Source: Dendrolimus kikuchii (taxonomy: Eukaryota; Arthropoda; Insecta; Lepidoptera; Lasiocampidae). From it: a stretch of DNA of 64,000 nucleotides. A program made the position numbers and the translations under genes. Of the stretch, positions 47,001-55,139 are shown in pieces. The notes under the pieces are model-generated. The model had not been told where the DNA came from and searched no databases. It worked only from the letters and a program-made list of their open reading frames with translations. The DNA is taken from assembly GCA_019925095.2 (NCBI GenBank), contig CM034414.1:40001-104000 (forward strand). Reading direction: 5' to 3'. Every line of letters begins with the position of its first letter. Position 1 is the stretch's first letter.

Positions 47001-48066
47001 AGAGCCTGATGTGCTTGAATAAAGACAATACACAGACTAACAGAATTGCTATAAACTTGTTGCAGGCGCTACAATTATTTGTACGACGTGAACAACAATG
47101 TATCTATCACACATCACATCGTTATTTGTAACTTTTGGGACAACACATCACGATTACGATCCCGATATTTTATTTAATCTTCCCGAAGTTTTTGTCGGGA
47201 TTGGGATGGGTTAGCAGGAACAAGACAAGGGATGGGAATAATTTTTTTATTGCATAAGTTTAGCAGACAAGAAGACGGCCCACCTGATGGTAAGCGATTA
47301 CCATCGCCTATGGACATTTGTATAAAGGTGTTACTAATGTGCTGTCACTCTCTAAAGCGGACTGATATCTGGCCACTAATATCAGACCACATCTCAAAGC
47401 AGGGGCGGATTTAAAAATATGACGCCTGTAGGCTATTCAAATTTTACCGCCATACCCTAATTCACAATTTTTTTGTCAATGAAATTGTAACTTTATGATT
47501 TGTGTACATATCATGAGACGTGTATAGTCTTGAATTAGATCTCCTTTTTACCGTAATTTGAAGATTGTGTAAGACATAATATATAATAAAAATTGGCCTC
47601 AAATTTGCCGCCCCTGCAAAATCTGCCGCCCTAGGCTCCAGCCTACCCAGCCTATTGGTAAATCCACCACTGTCTCAAAGGTTGTTATGACGGCATACTC
47701 TACACCGGGTCTCTACTGCCACCTGACTGTGGGTAGTTTTGTCGCGTCTTACGATAAATAAATACCAACATAGAGATACAAATGTGATTGTTTTTGTGTA
47801 ATTCTGTGATATTTCGATTTCAGCTGTATTCCCAAGCGAAACGTCTGCAAGCCCTACACGCGAGCACCCGCCGGCGTGCCCACAGCGCTGACGGAGCGCC
47901 CTTCCTCGCCGAATACGATGAGAGCGAGCGCGGCGACGAACGCGAACGAATCGGGAGGCGAACGCGCGGGACGTCACTGTGCGCGCTGTGCAGGTGCTAC
48001 TGGCGAGCGCTCAGGCACTTCCTCACCGGACAATTGTTCTGTTGTCCCGACGACAACTATAAATAA
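38015..48066 (+). CDS. Unrecognised multi-exon protein (about 434 aa)
   Basis: Seven coding exons fit together in frame: 38015-38175 (first in-frame ATG at 38054), 39061-39243, 41474-41732, 42798-42995, 44573-44784, 45348-45435 and 47824-48066 (TAA). Every junction has GT/AG sites and matching phases (2,2,0,0,2,0). The third exon could instead start at 41492, also in frame, giving 428 aa. The protein has DIIDLDKFMRGG near the start, a Ser/Arg/His-rich region (HDSGLSDGSYTRRRHRHH), a probable coiled coil (ACERALLDQQKQIARVAQL), a Pro/Thr-rich stretch, and a Cys-rich C-terminus (SLCALCRCYW..LFCCPDDNYK). No signal peptide is evident. I recognise no family; upstream exons may exist. Introns hold many repeats. 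Confidence 0.8.
38870..40146. repeat. Intronic repeats: LINE 3' UTR fragment (38870-38997) and truncated SINE S1 (39905-40146)
   Basis: 38870-38997 ends AAAACTTTTGAATTTGAAAA like the LINE 3' ends. 39905-40146 is S1 from CCACAGTCAGGTGGTAGGGT to the CTCCTGCAATAAAAAAG tail. The coding exon at 39061-39243 lies between them. Confidence 0.65.
40695..41364 (-). mobile_element. LINE 3' end: RT C-terminus and 3' UTR (jockey/CR1-like)
   Basis: The frame 41074-41364 encodes HNFNTRHCNRLILPSFRL, a VGIRFFNKIPSEM block and a final ..LVRNLWRHIAT stop, the conserved C-terminus of these elements. The 3' UTR follows down to 40695 with GAGTTTTTGCCGCTTCTTCT on the minus strand and a TTTGAATTTGAG-type end. Lies in an intron of the gene at 38-48 kb. 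Confidence 0.8.
41940..42310. other. GC-rich intronic segment, probably retroelement-derived
   Basis: Contains a hairpin (GGCGGCGTCTCAGACGCCGCC near 42092) and, at 42185-42260, the GCTGGGAAGTTTCTTTCGCC LINE 3' UTR motif. No exon is supported. Confidence 0.45.
43085..43560 (-). pseudogene. Non-LTR retrotransposon RT C-terminal fragment
   Basis: The minus strand encodes RPVLLYGSEAWPVLERHKQE, then an MNMLRWMCGVTRKD block, and after frameshifts PGRRGRPKKCWLDVVRDDMR (frame 43116-43307). These are standard C-terminal motifs of a second RTE-like family. Other copies of its end are at 54735-54945 (plus) and about 61040-61200 (minus). Confidence 0.8.
43572..43708. repeat. MITE M2, best-preserved copy
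   Basis: Opens GGTTCCTATATCTTACCGAC and closes with its inverse (AGTAAGATATAGGAAC). A partial relative follows at about 43985-44042. Confidence 0.75.
44310..44445. repeat. Short inverted-repeat element related to 24595-25215
   Basis: CTACGTTTTAACGGTTTTAA at about 44359 and its inverse TTAAAACCGTTAAAACGTA near 44410-44431. Confidence 0.65.
44950..45318 (-). mobile_element. Pogo/Tc1-like MITE M6
   Basis: Inverted relative of 10569-10980: the minus strand begins CAGTGTAAACTCTATATAAC at 45318, followed by TA. It sits between two coding exons. Confidence 0.65.
45530..45765 (-). mobile_element. tRNA-derived SINE-like element S2, best copy
   Basis: The minus strand starts GGCCTCTGTGGTTGAGCGGG (A-box region), with B box GGGTTCGATTCC about 45 bp later and a body ending in CACACAAACAC-type sequence. 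Confidence 0.85.
45830..46262 (-). mobile_element. R1-like retroelement 3' UTR-like fragment
   Basis: The minus strand contains GGGGCTTTAGTGGGTATCCC, related to the polyA retroposon at 30371-30593. GC-rich with no intact frame. Confidence 0.5.
46285..46571 (+). mobile_element. SINE-like retroposon S1
   Basis: Starts CCGTGCAGGAACGGAGAAAG and ends CTCCTGCAATAAAAAAAA, inserted between two retroelement fragments. Confidence 0.8.
46600..46702 (-). mobile_element. 5' UTR fragment of the element type at 1-2828
   Basis: Aligns with 2730-2828 in the same orientation (ATGGCAGTGGCCGCTAGGGA versus GTGACAGTGGCGGCTCGGGG; both end at GGCACCCCCTGG). Confidence 0.75.
47245..47740 (-). mobile_element. Diverged SINE-like S1, split by a small hAT MITE
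   Basis: S1 sequence on the minus strand is continuous when 47400-47672 and one TCTCAAAG copy are removed: the left part ends ..CCACATCTCAAAG and the right part resumes TCTCAAAGGTTGTTATGACG. Confidence 0.8.
47400..47672. mobile_element. Non-autonomous hAT MITE (273 bp) with 8-bp target duplication
   Basis: Ends CAGGGGCGGATTTA and the inverse of CAGTGGTGGATTTA, with perfect TCTCAAAG duplications at 47392-47399 and 47673-47680. No coding capacity. Confidence 0.9.
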
Positions 48067-48179
48067 TATTTAAACATCCCACGAACTGATTTATATATTA
48101 TCTAGATGGCGATTTAATCTGAAAATGTGTTTGTTGAGAATTCTTTTCGGGTCATGCTAGAATATTTTTTAAAATAATA

Positions 48180-48310
48180 ATCCGCAGACAAACACAGACA
48201 TTAAATATTTACAATTTTAACAAGTTACGCGTGTGTTATAAGTACCATTACACAACGGATCACTCTGGGACCAATCCAAAACTCCCAGACCGTAGTAAGT
48301 AAAAGTTCCT
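48180..48310 (-). mobile_element. SINE-like S2 fragment
   Basis: Body region only (AATCCGCAGACAAACACAGA to CCAGACCGTAGTAAGTAAAA); the tRNA-like head is missing. Confidence 0.6.
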
Positions 48311-48340
48311 TTCTTAATTTTTGGTGACTAGTACATATAG

Positions 48341-48550
48341 GCTGCGTTCCATTAGAGACACAACGACCACGCTCACAACAGCGATTTTTTCCGTTCAACC
48401 TGCTTGCGGGCGTTACAATCATAAACTCTAGTGGAATAGTTATTCGACCCACCCCTTGACATAGGTCGTTGTGAGCGCTGCGTGAGCAAAAATCATGACA
48501 TCATTAGTAACGTTTTCGGCACGATCATAACGACCGCGGTCGCCTAGTGA
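48341..48550 (-). repeat. MITE M1 copy
   Basis: Starts GCTGCGTTCCATTAGAGACA and shares TTATTCGACCCACC-type sequence in inverse with the copies at 36290 and 63970. Confidence 0.65.
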
Positions 48551-49157
48551 CTAGTGAAAGGGCAGACGGGGCATTTTGGACGTTGTGATATACTAAACGA
48601 AGGCGTCCATATTTAAAACTATTTTAGCGGATTTCATAACGCCGAAATAAAAATCAAATACCACGTTTAAAACGTTGATTAAAACGAAAGTTCCTTTACG
48701 AAAATTGCCATGTCAAGAATCGAACCACCAGCCAGAACCAGTTTTATTATTATATTTGTTAAACCTAGCATTAACTAAATTGTAGGTCTTTGTAATTTGT
48801 TTTTATCAAAGTCAAAACTGTTAGTCTTTGTAGTAAATCGTAAAGTCACGAAACAGTTAAGATTTCCCGCAGATAATAATTGCTAAAAACAGAAGATAAT
48901 CCTGTGGCGCCATCTAGCATTTAGGAGCTTTTTAGTGTAATATATTTAATTGAAAGACTGTAAGAACGTACCTTATATGGCCTACGCGAGCCACGCCGAT
49001 ATCACAGTGAATTAAGTCGTCGAATTATAAATTAATTTTTAAACTTTTATAGTATTATAATTTATTTTTTGCAGTGTTTATTATAATTAGAAATCTATTC
49101 GGTTTTACATATTTGTTTTATTTGTTAAGTATCTATGGCCGCAATTCCTTGCATTAT

Positions 49158-50045
49158 AGTAGGGGAGGCCAAGCGGGGGATTTTGGGATTTACTCGAGCG
49201 TGGCAGAATAACATAAGGGGAGAAACCTTGCACCCTATGAAGTACTCGCACCATATATTATCCCTTCATATAGGGTGGGGGTATTTTTTATTCTTCAATA
49301 TTTTTTCAAACCGTCAGATTAAGGAAATTCCTCCACATAATTGTCAGATTATGGGTCAGCACGACAAGGACATCAAGCGGAACCGTCTGTATATTAATCT
49401 GACGCGCTTGAGTATTTCAATGTTAGGGGAGTTTTTGGCGGGAACTAAAAGGAGACAATGTGCTGTGCAGTTTTATTTTCTAAAAATGTGTAAAATTACT
49501 CTACAATGAACAATAGTTGTAGGATATTGATAGTTTTTGAGTAGTAATTATGTGTTTTGTGAGAAATGTGAACTGTAAAGTCAAATGTGGCCTTTTGAGT
49601 TGTCACAAGAACTCCGTTGAATGGCACTAGCTGATTACCTACAGTTCAGCTGTGCTACACATAGGCTTAAGAAAATGAAGAAACTATATTGTAAACTAAG
49701 GTCTGGCTTAAAGGCCTAGCTGCCAAGCCATAAACCGAAATAAATAATCAATGCTAGGTTTTTTTTTGCATTTTCAAAAGTCGGCCATGGCTTTTGGTCG
49801 CGTCCAAATCGTCAGTCTTTTGAATAGGAATTCCTTTAGGGTTTACTTAACATTCCTTTTGTATATCTGACGCGCTTGAGTATTTCTGTGCGATTGTTTT
49901 TTTATTTGAATACCTGTAGACGCTCCCCCCATCTGTGAAAGGGCATACATCATATAACCTTTTTTCTTTTTAGCATCTAATCTTCACAATCCAAAAGGTC
50001 CCCGCGACGCTCGAGTTTACATTTAGCGTCTTGGTCTCCCCTACT
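49158..50045. mobile_element. Inverted-terminal-repeat element (888 bp)
   Basis: AGTAGGGGAGGCCAAGCGGG at 49158 is matched by the inverse of AGTAGGGGAGACCAAGACGC at 50045. An internal direct repeat, CTGACGCGCTTGAGTATTTC, occurs near 49398 and 49867. A 124-codon frame at 49135-49509 starts outside the element and resembles no known protein. Superfamily undetermined. Confidence 0.65.
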
Positions 50046-50167
50046 ATTACTTTAGCCCTAATAATATACAGTGTAATAGAGGTTCCCCCCGCGGCTACGC
50101 CGCTTGAAAAATCCTAGGTAGCTAGCTCTATCTTACGTACATAAAAAATTAATAAGGTGTTTTATAT

Positions 50168-50350
50168 ATATACATACATACATAACTTCACGCCAGTTCC
50201 CTTATGGGGTAGGTACGAACGAACATCGGAGCCATTCAGGCTTATTCTTACACACCTCACTTGCTTCTTTGACATTCATAGCTCCTGTCATGCACGCTCG
50301 TCTGTTCTTAAGGCTCCTGACATCACCTTCTGCTAGAACACGATCAATTT
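50168..50350 (-). mobile_element. RTE-like retrotransposon 3' end
   Basis: Reads ACATACATAACTTCACGCCA, the inverse of the family tail, and continues to CTAGAACACGATCAATTT. Confidence 0.8.
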
Positions 50351-50939
50351 TGTATATATAAACCTTGAATACCTGAATTTCTTGTTGAATTCACTACAAT
50401 TACAAAGAAACTAAGCCAATATAGTGTAGACAAATGCACAGCAAAATATAAAGTCGCAGCCAACCTGATTTGAAATATACACGTACGTGACGAATGGCAA
50501 TGTGGGCAACCTGACAATGTATTTGTTATTGAATTACAGCGACGGTTGTCTACATTGTAATTGCAGCGCCATCTATTTTGCTAATCCGTGTATTGAAATA
50601 CAAACGACGTCTTTTATCGGGATAAAACGTATCCTAAGTGTTGATTCGGGTTATAAGCCAGCCTTATGTCGAGTTTCATTCATGTACGTTCATTAGTTTC
50701 CAAAAAAAGATGCGATCACAGCGCCATCTTTTTCGCCATTTTCATCTATCCCACGGAAAGGACGTCATTTATCGGAATAAAAATTATCCTAATTTACGCC
50801 CCATGATGTAAGTTGGCTCCGTTTCGAATTTAATTTAATTCTGTTCAGTAGTTTTCACGTGATGCTTTCACGTGTGCCGCCGGTCTCGAAAGGGAGACTG
50901 GAACCTGGCCACTGATGCTGGAACACAACTCAAGAATAA

Positions 50940-51560
50940 TAATAATAACCCGCAGGGGACCTTGTGGCGACGCCTTAGGTGAGTAGCTACACCTCGGACC
51001 CGACTCCGGGGGCCAAGGCCAGGCCCTCGCCTCCGTGATTGCCTTAGCCAGCCGGCACGGAGAGGAGATCGCTAGAGCTAAGACTAAAGCTCCAGGGGTG
51101 GAAGTGATAAATGGCATCACGTCAGAAGTAGCTTCGGTGAACCTGCAGCCCACTTCTCTACACCCCTTAGCCACTCACACTCATGTTGCCCCTGCCTTCT
51201 ATGGCATTTTTTGGGGCCCATGGAGGGAGTGGCGAGTCACCGTGTGCCCATTTTTCCATGTTCCCTGAACATTGCGTTGGGCAGACGCCATAGTCCCCAT
51301 ATTTCCAGACCCCTAGTACCACAAGCAGTTCACCCTAATAGCCCGATACTTTTTGTCCTCATTTCCCACAATAGTCCTACACTGGCCGGGGCTTGTCCTT
51401 GGGTGCATCACTATATGTTGTAGACAGGGATAATCGCCGGTCAGTGTCACGCCACATTTACTTTAAATTTGTCAAGGGCCCTCTACGTGTTGGCCTTCCC
51501 ATGGCCCCACGCAAGCCCTCCAAAATTCCGGGCCATTATTATGGCCTGTGGTCTTCAAAG
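50940..51560. other. GC-rich segment, probably decayed retroelement
   Basis: Broken frames, with an ATA/ATT microsatellite start (about 50936-50950). No domain recognised; composition resembles R1-like UTR DNA elsewhere in the window. Confidence 0.35.
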
Positions 51561-51564
51561 ATAT

Positions 51565-51716
51565 ACATGTATAATAATCGACAGACAAACACACTAAATA
51601 ACCGAGAAAATACGTTTTCGAAATTTACTATACTAGGAATCGAACCCGGAGCCTCTGCGTTGCAGTGAGGTAGGCCGGCAAAGGCTTGGCCCGCTCAAAC
51701 ACAGAGGCCGTCAAAA
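51565..51716 (-). mobile_element. tRNA-derived SINE-like element S2
   Basis: GGCCTCTGTGTTTGAGCGGG head and GGTTCGATTCCTAG B box on the minus strand. Confidence 0.8.
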
Positions 51717-51849
51717 TGTTATAATGGCATACCCTAGAGTCCCTAGACCCGGAGGTGGTTATGCAGGCCGCTATACATCAGGAATTTGTATTCTTTCTCC
51801 GTTCCTGCATAGATATTTATTTGTGTTAAAAACACATAAACGCTTAATT

Positions 51850-52100
51850 TTATATACATACATAGATACATACATAACTTCACGCCAGTTCCCTTGCGGG
51901 GTAGGCACGAACAACAGAGCGCCATTTAGGCTTATTCTTACACACCTCACTTGCTTCTTTGACATTCATAAATAACTCTTGTCATGCACGCTCGTCTGTT
52001 CTTAAGGCTCCTAACACCACCTTCTGCTAGTACACGATCAATTTGATCATGGAAAGTGTGTCGTGGCCTTCCACGACTTCTGCATCCATCCACTTTTTAA
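51850..52100 (-). mobile_element. RTE-like retrotransposon 3' end
   Basis: Same family; minus strand ends in TATGTATCTATGTATG and encodes ASEVCKNKPKWRSVV. Confidence 0.8.
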
Positions 52101-52372
52101 TTTTTTATCTCTATTATATAGGCTAAAAATTGTCTAACAGCGCCTCCTTAGTGTTGCTAAAACTTCTTTCAGAATGATTCTTTGATAAGACTGACTGAAA
52201 ACTAAATCAAAGAATCAAATCTGTCATACAGAAGAACAATTGAAATTTTGGACATGCTACAATCAAAATTTTAAGTGAAATAAATAGAAATGGCACCGAG
52301 AAAGACTTGAAAACACGATGTGATGTTGTAAGGAAAGAAACGCAGCTCCAATATAAGTATACATACACGAAT

Positions 52373-53442
52373 ATGAAGTTCACAGGGCCCGGGTTGTGGT
52401 GGCTGCTTTGTCTTCTTTTACAGGTACTTCATCTACTAATCACTCTTCAGAATTCTTTGCTAGTACTTATCTTACTATTATAGATAGATAGACAACACTT
52501 TATTGCTCACCAAACAAACAATTACAAAAATGTGCGATTGCAACATTACCTTGTTAAAACAATATGTGGCCTTATGGCTAATTACAGTAAAATAAAATAA
52601 GAAAAACAACTACTATAATAAAATGCAATTTTGAGTTGTCTAATAATAAAGGAATTTTTATATAACTTAAATGACTGCAAGGTCTAAAATTTTAAATGAA
52701 CGTATTCTTCTTTTGCTATGAAAAGGTTCAGGGATTCAAGCAATTAGATTCATATCAATTTGTAAATGTTTAATTGTTACTTTTTCGCGTTTTTTGTTGT
52801 ATAGTGATTTTTCTATAACTTAATAAATAAAATAAGTATTTTGTAGATCAGTGCCGTCTTTACTCACTGTACAAAGGGTGCATGGCACCTGAGCGCAGTA
52901 ATCTTGGTAGTTTTCATTTACGTAACATTTATAGAAATGTCTATAAAATTATATGCACGAATATTATTTACAAATGTGCCTGCCACGTGCAGCTTTCGAC
53001 ACAAATTTTGCACAATTGTAATAGGTATGTAAACCAATTTAGATATTATAACTACAAAAATTACATTGATGTTTCAATAATCACGCGCTGCAAATACAAA
53101 AGAATTAAAAAAAATTGAACATAATAATTTTTGATTTTTTATATTTATCCGATGGTAAGTCAAGTGAATGAATAGTAAGGTATAGGGACCAGCCATAAGC
53201 CACCTGTATTAGATCGCGTTTTGACACTTGAACTTAATACCTAAACAGAAATAAATAATAAAGTATAACGACAAATTCACTGTAAGTTTTTCGTTGTTAA
53301 TAAGCTTAAAGACTGGAGCAATGTGTGGTTTGGTATTGTTTTTTCCGGGTTACAGGCCGTTGGAACTCTCGCTTGCTGCAAGAGGCGGTCGTCGTGCCGG
53401 CCGCCGCGCTGCCCCGGCGGCTGCAAGCCCAAGTACTGGTGA
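52373..53442 (+). CDS. Tiny secreted Cys-rich peptide F1 (45 aa, two exons)
   Basis: Exon 1 (52373-52423) encodes MKFTGPGLWWLLCLLLQ, a signal peptide, and ends at CAG/GTACTT. Exon 2 (53356-53442) follows a GGGTTACAG acceptor in phase 0. The mature part is about 25 residues with five Cys: CCKRRSSCRPPRCPGGC then KPKYW and a stop. The motif C-R-P-P and the preceding Lys/Arg cluster recur in the exon at 54069-54212. It is too short for a recognisable family; defence peptide, signalling peptide or structural peptide are all open. The join is inferred from splice sites and phase. Confidence 0.6.
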
Positions 53443-53633
53443 ACCATCCGAACAAAACTGTGGCTCTCTCAACCAACAGTGTCTGGAAACTCGTATACAG
53501 TGGATGATTGTAAAAGCTTAACCAGTTCCGAGAATGGTAAGAGAGTTAATAGCGCCTGATCAAAAAGTTACAGCAAGAATTTGTCGCGGTTATTATTTAT
53601 TTTTAATTTTTATATAGGCGATTTTTTTATTTC

Positions 53634-53905
53634 ACCAGTTCAGTAGGCAGGTAGATGGCCCATCTGATGGAAAGTCTACCACCATAGGCTCCACATATGT
53701 AACACCAACGGTGCTAACAATATGCTGCCGCTTTCTAAAGCGAGGTCTAACTCTAATATAACTCAAGGTTATTATGGCGGTATACCCTTGACCAAGGAAG
53801 GTAGCCATCCAGACGGGCAAATACCCTATCACCTGGCTGTGAGTGGTTTTGTCGCCTCTTACGACAGGCCGCCTCAATGCAAGAAATTGTATTCTTTCTC
53901 CGTAA
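53634..53905 (-). mobile_element. Diverged SINE-like S1
   Basis: Inverse of the S1 body, ending near GCAAGAAATTGTATTCTTTC. Confidence 0.75.
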
Positions 53906-54068
53906 ATAGCCTATATTAAAATAAACATTTTTTGTTAAATTTTATTAAGTGCCAGTTGTTATGTTTATAAGTACCGTTTGGCCATGGAACCCTAAAATGA
54001 AACCATATTTGGTGACGGCGTAGTTATACATCAGACATGTGAAGTGATAAAGTTTTTGATTATGTCAG

Positions 54069-54212
54069 CTGGGTGCGTTGACGCGGTCTGTGTGCTGGTG
54101 GCTGGTGTGGGTGGCGTGGCTGGCGGCGACGGTGAGGGGTTGCAGCAAGAAGACCATCTGCCGGCCGCCGCCAGGGGGCAAGCCTGGCTGCGGCGGTAGG
54201 GGGAAGATGTGA
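54069..54212 (+). CDS. Tiny secreted Cys-rich peptide F2, second exon
   Basis: After a TTGATTATGTCAG acceptor the frame reads a hydrophobic segment VCWWLVWVAWLAATVRG, then CSKKTICRPPPGGKPGCGG and RGKM stop (47 residues). It aligns with F1 from the WW pair to CRPP at similar spacing. The first exon is uncertain: a candidate is ATG at 53997-54011 (MKPYL, GTGACG donor), which leaves only a 57-bp intron. An ATG at 54063 opens a different frame without Cys; I prefer the Cys-rich frame because of the similarity to F1. Confidence 0.45.
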   Translation: MGALTRSVCWWLVWVAWLAATVRGCSKKTICRPPPGGKPGCGGRGKM

Positions 54213-54725
54213 ACTTAGATAACTCAACATTTATTTTAAAAGCGTAAGTAATTCACTTATAAATTGGCAATAAGCGACAAGCAACAACTGTGTTTCCGGA
54301 CATAGATATGCTGTTGTAAATGTGTGGAGTAACAAAAAGATTGCGTAAGGAATTTCGCATCCGCACCAATCTTCATATCCGTAACGTATAAACTTCAATC
54401 AATACAAGTTTATATGAGGCACTTTGGTTGTTTCATCTAAATTGCAAGATATAAATGAACGGTATAATATCGGCTTAAGAAAGTCCCCTAATCCTAAGGC
54501 TAGTTGGGGGATTGTTCTTTAATCACGTGACGTGTTTTCAGCCACTTTTTAAACCCTTCCGTGGGGAGGTAAGTGGTAGCCCTTGTGCGATTTTAGACTA
54601 ACCTGCCACCCCTACCCAAAATCACATGTATTTTTTGGTACAAATTATATTAAAAATTGTCAGAATATCTTTAAATAAATGAATACACGACATATCTCAC
54701 AACACCTCCTGGAATTATTAAGGGC
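54213..54725. other. Intergenic sequence, nothing recognised
   Basis: AT-rich; no motif or repeat family identified. Confidence 0.4.
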
Positions 54726-54734
54726 CTTACGTTA

Positions 54735-55139
54735 CTAATGGACCAGCCTTTGTCTGGGAATAAATGTCTATTTATGTCTGTGGAAGGGCTAGATCCAAAA
54801 AAATACTGGCTTAATGTTGTGAAGGACGACTCGCGTGCCAGTGGTCTCAGTCACAAAATCCAAAAATACGTGAAATGGAGAAGAAAACAATTGGAAGTGA
54901 TCTCAGGCCCCAAAGAGGTCGCTCTGAAAGCAACCGGCATTTAATAGGACGAATTTATAAATTTGGATGGATGCAGAAGTCGTGGAAGGCCACGACACAC
55001 CTTCCATGATCGAATTGATCGTGTACTAGCAGAAGGTGATGTCAGGAGCCTTAAGAACAGACGAGCGTGCATGACAAGAGCTATGAATGTCAAAGAAGCA
55101 AGTGAGGTGTGTAAGAATGGGCCTAAATGGCGCTCTGTT
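54735..55139 (+). mobile_element. Two LINE 3' ends in tandem, the second cut by the copia insertion
   Basis: 54735-54945 encodes PKKYWLNVVKDDSRASGL, the C-terminal block of the family at 43085-43560. 54955-55139 is the 3' end of the RTE-like family (CRSRGRPRHTFHDRIDRVLA) and stops abruptly at GCGCTCTGTTG where the copia LTR begins; the expected TTCGTGCCTACC continuation is absent on the other side. Confidence 0.75.

Noticed and set aside
49135..49509. 124-codon ORF as a gene
   Set aside because: It crosses the terminus of an inverted-repeat element and has no signal, domain or splice support.
53294..53521. Alternative frame MLISLKTGAMCG.. over the F1 exon
   Set aside because: It reads through a good acceptor site; the frame after the acceptor gives a Cys-rich peptide similar to F2.
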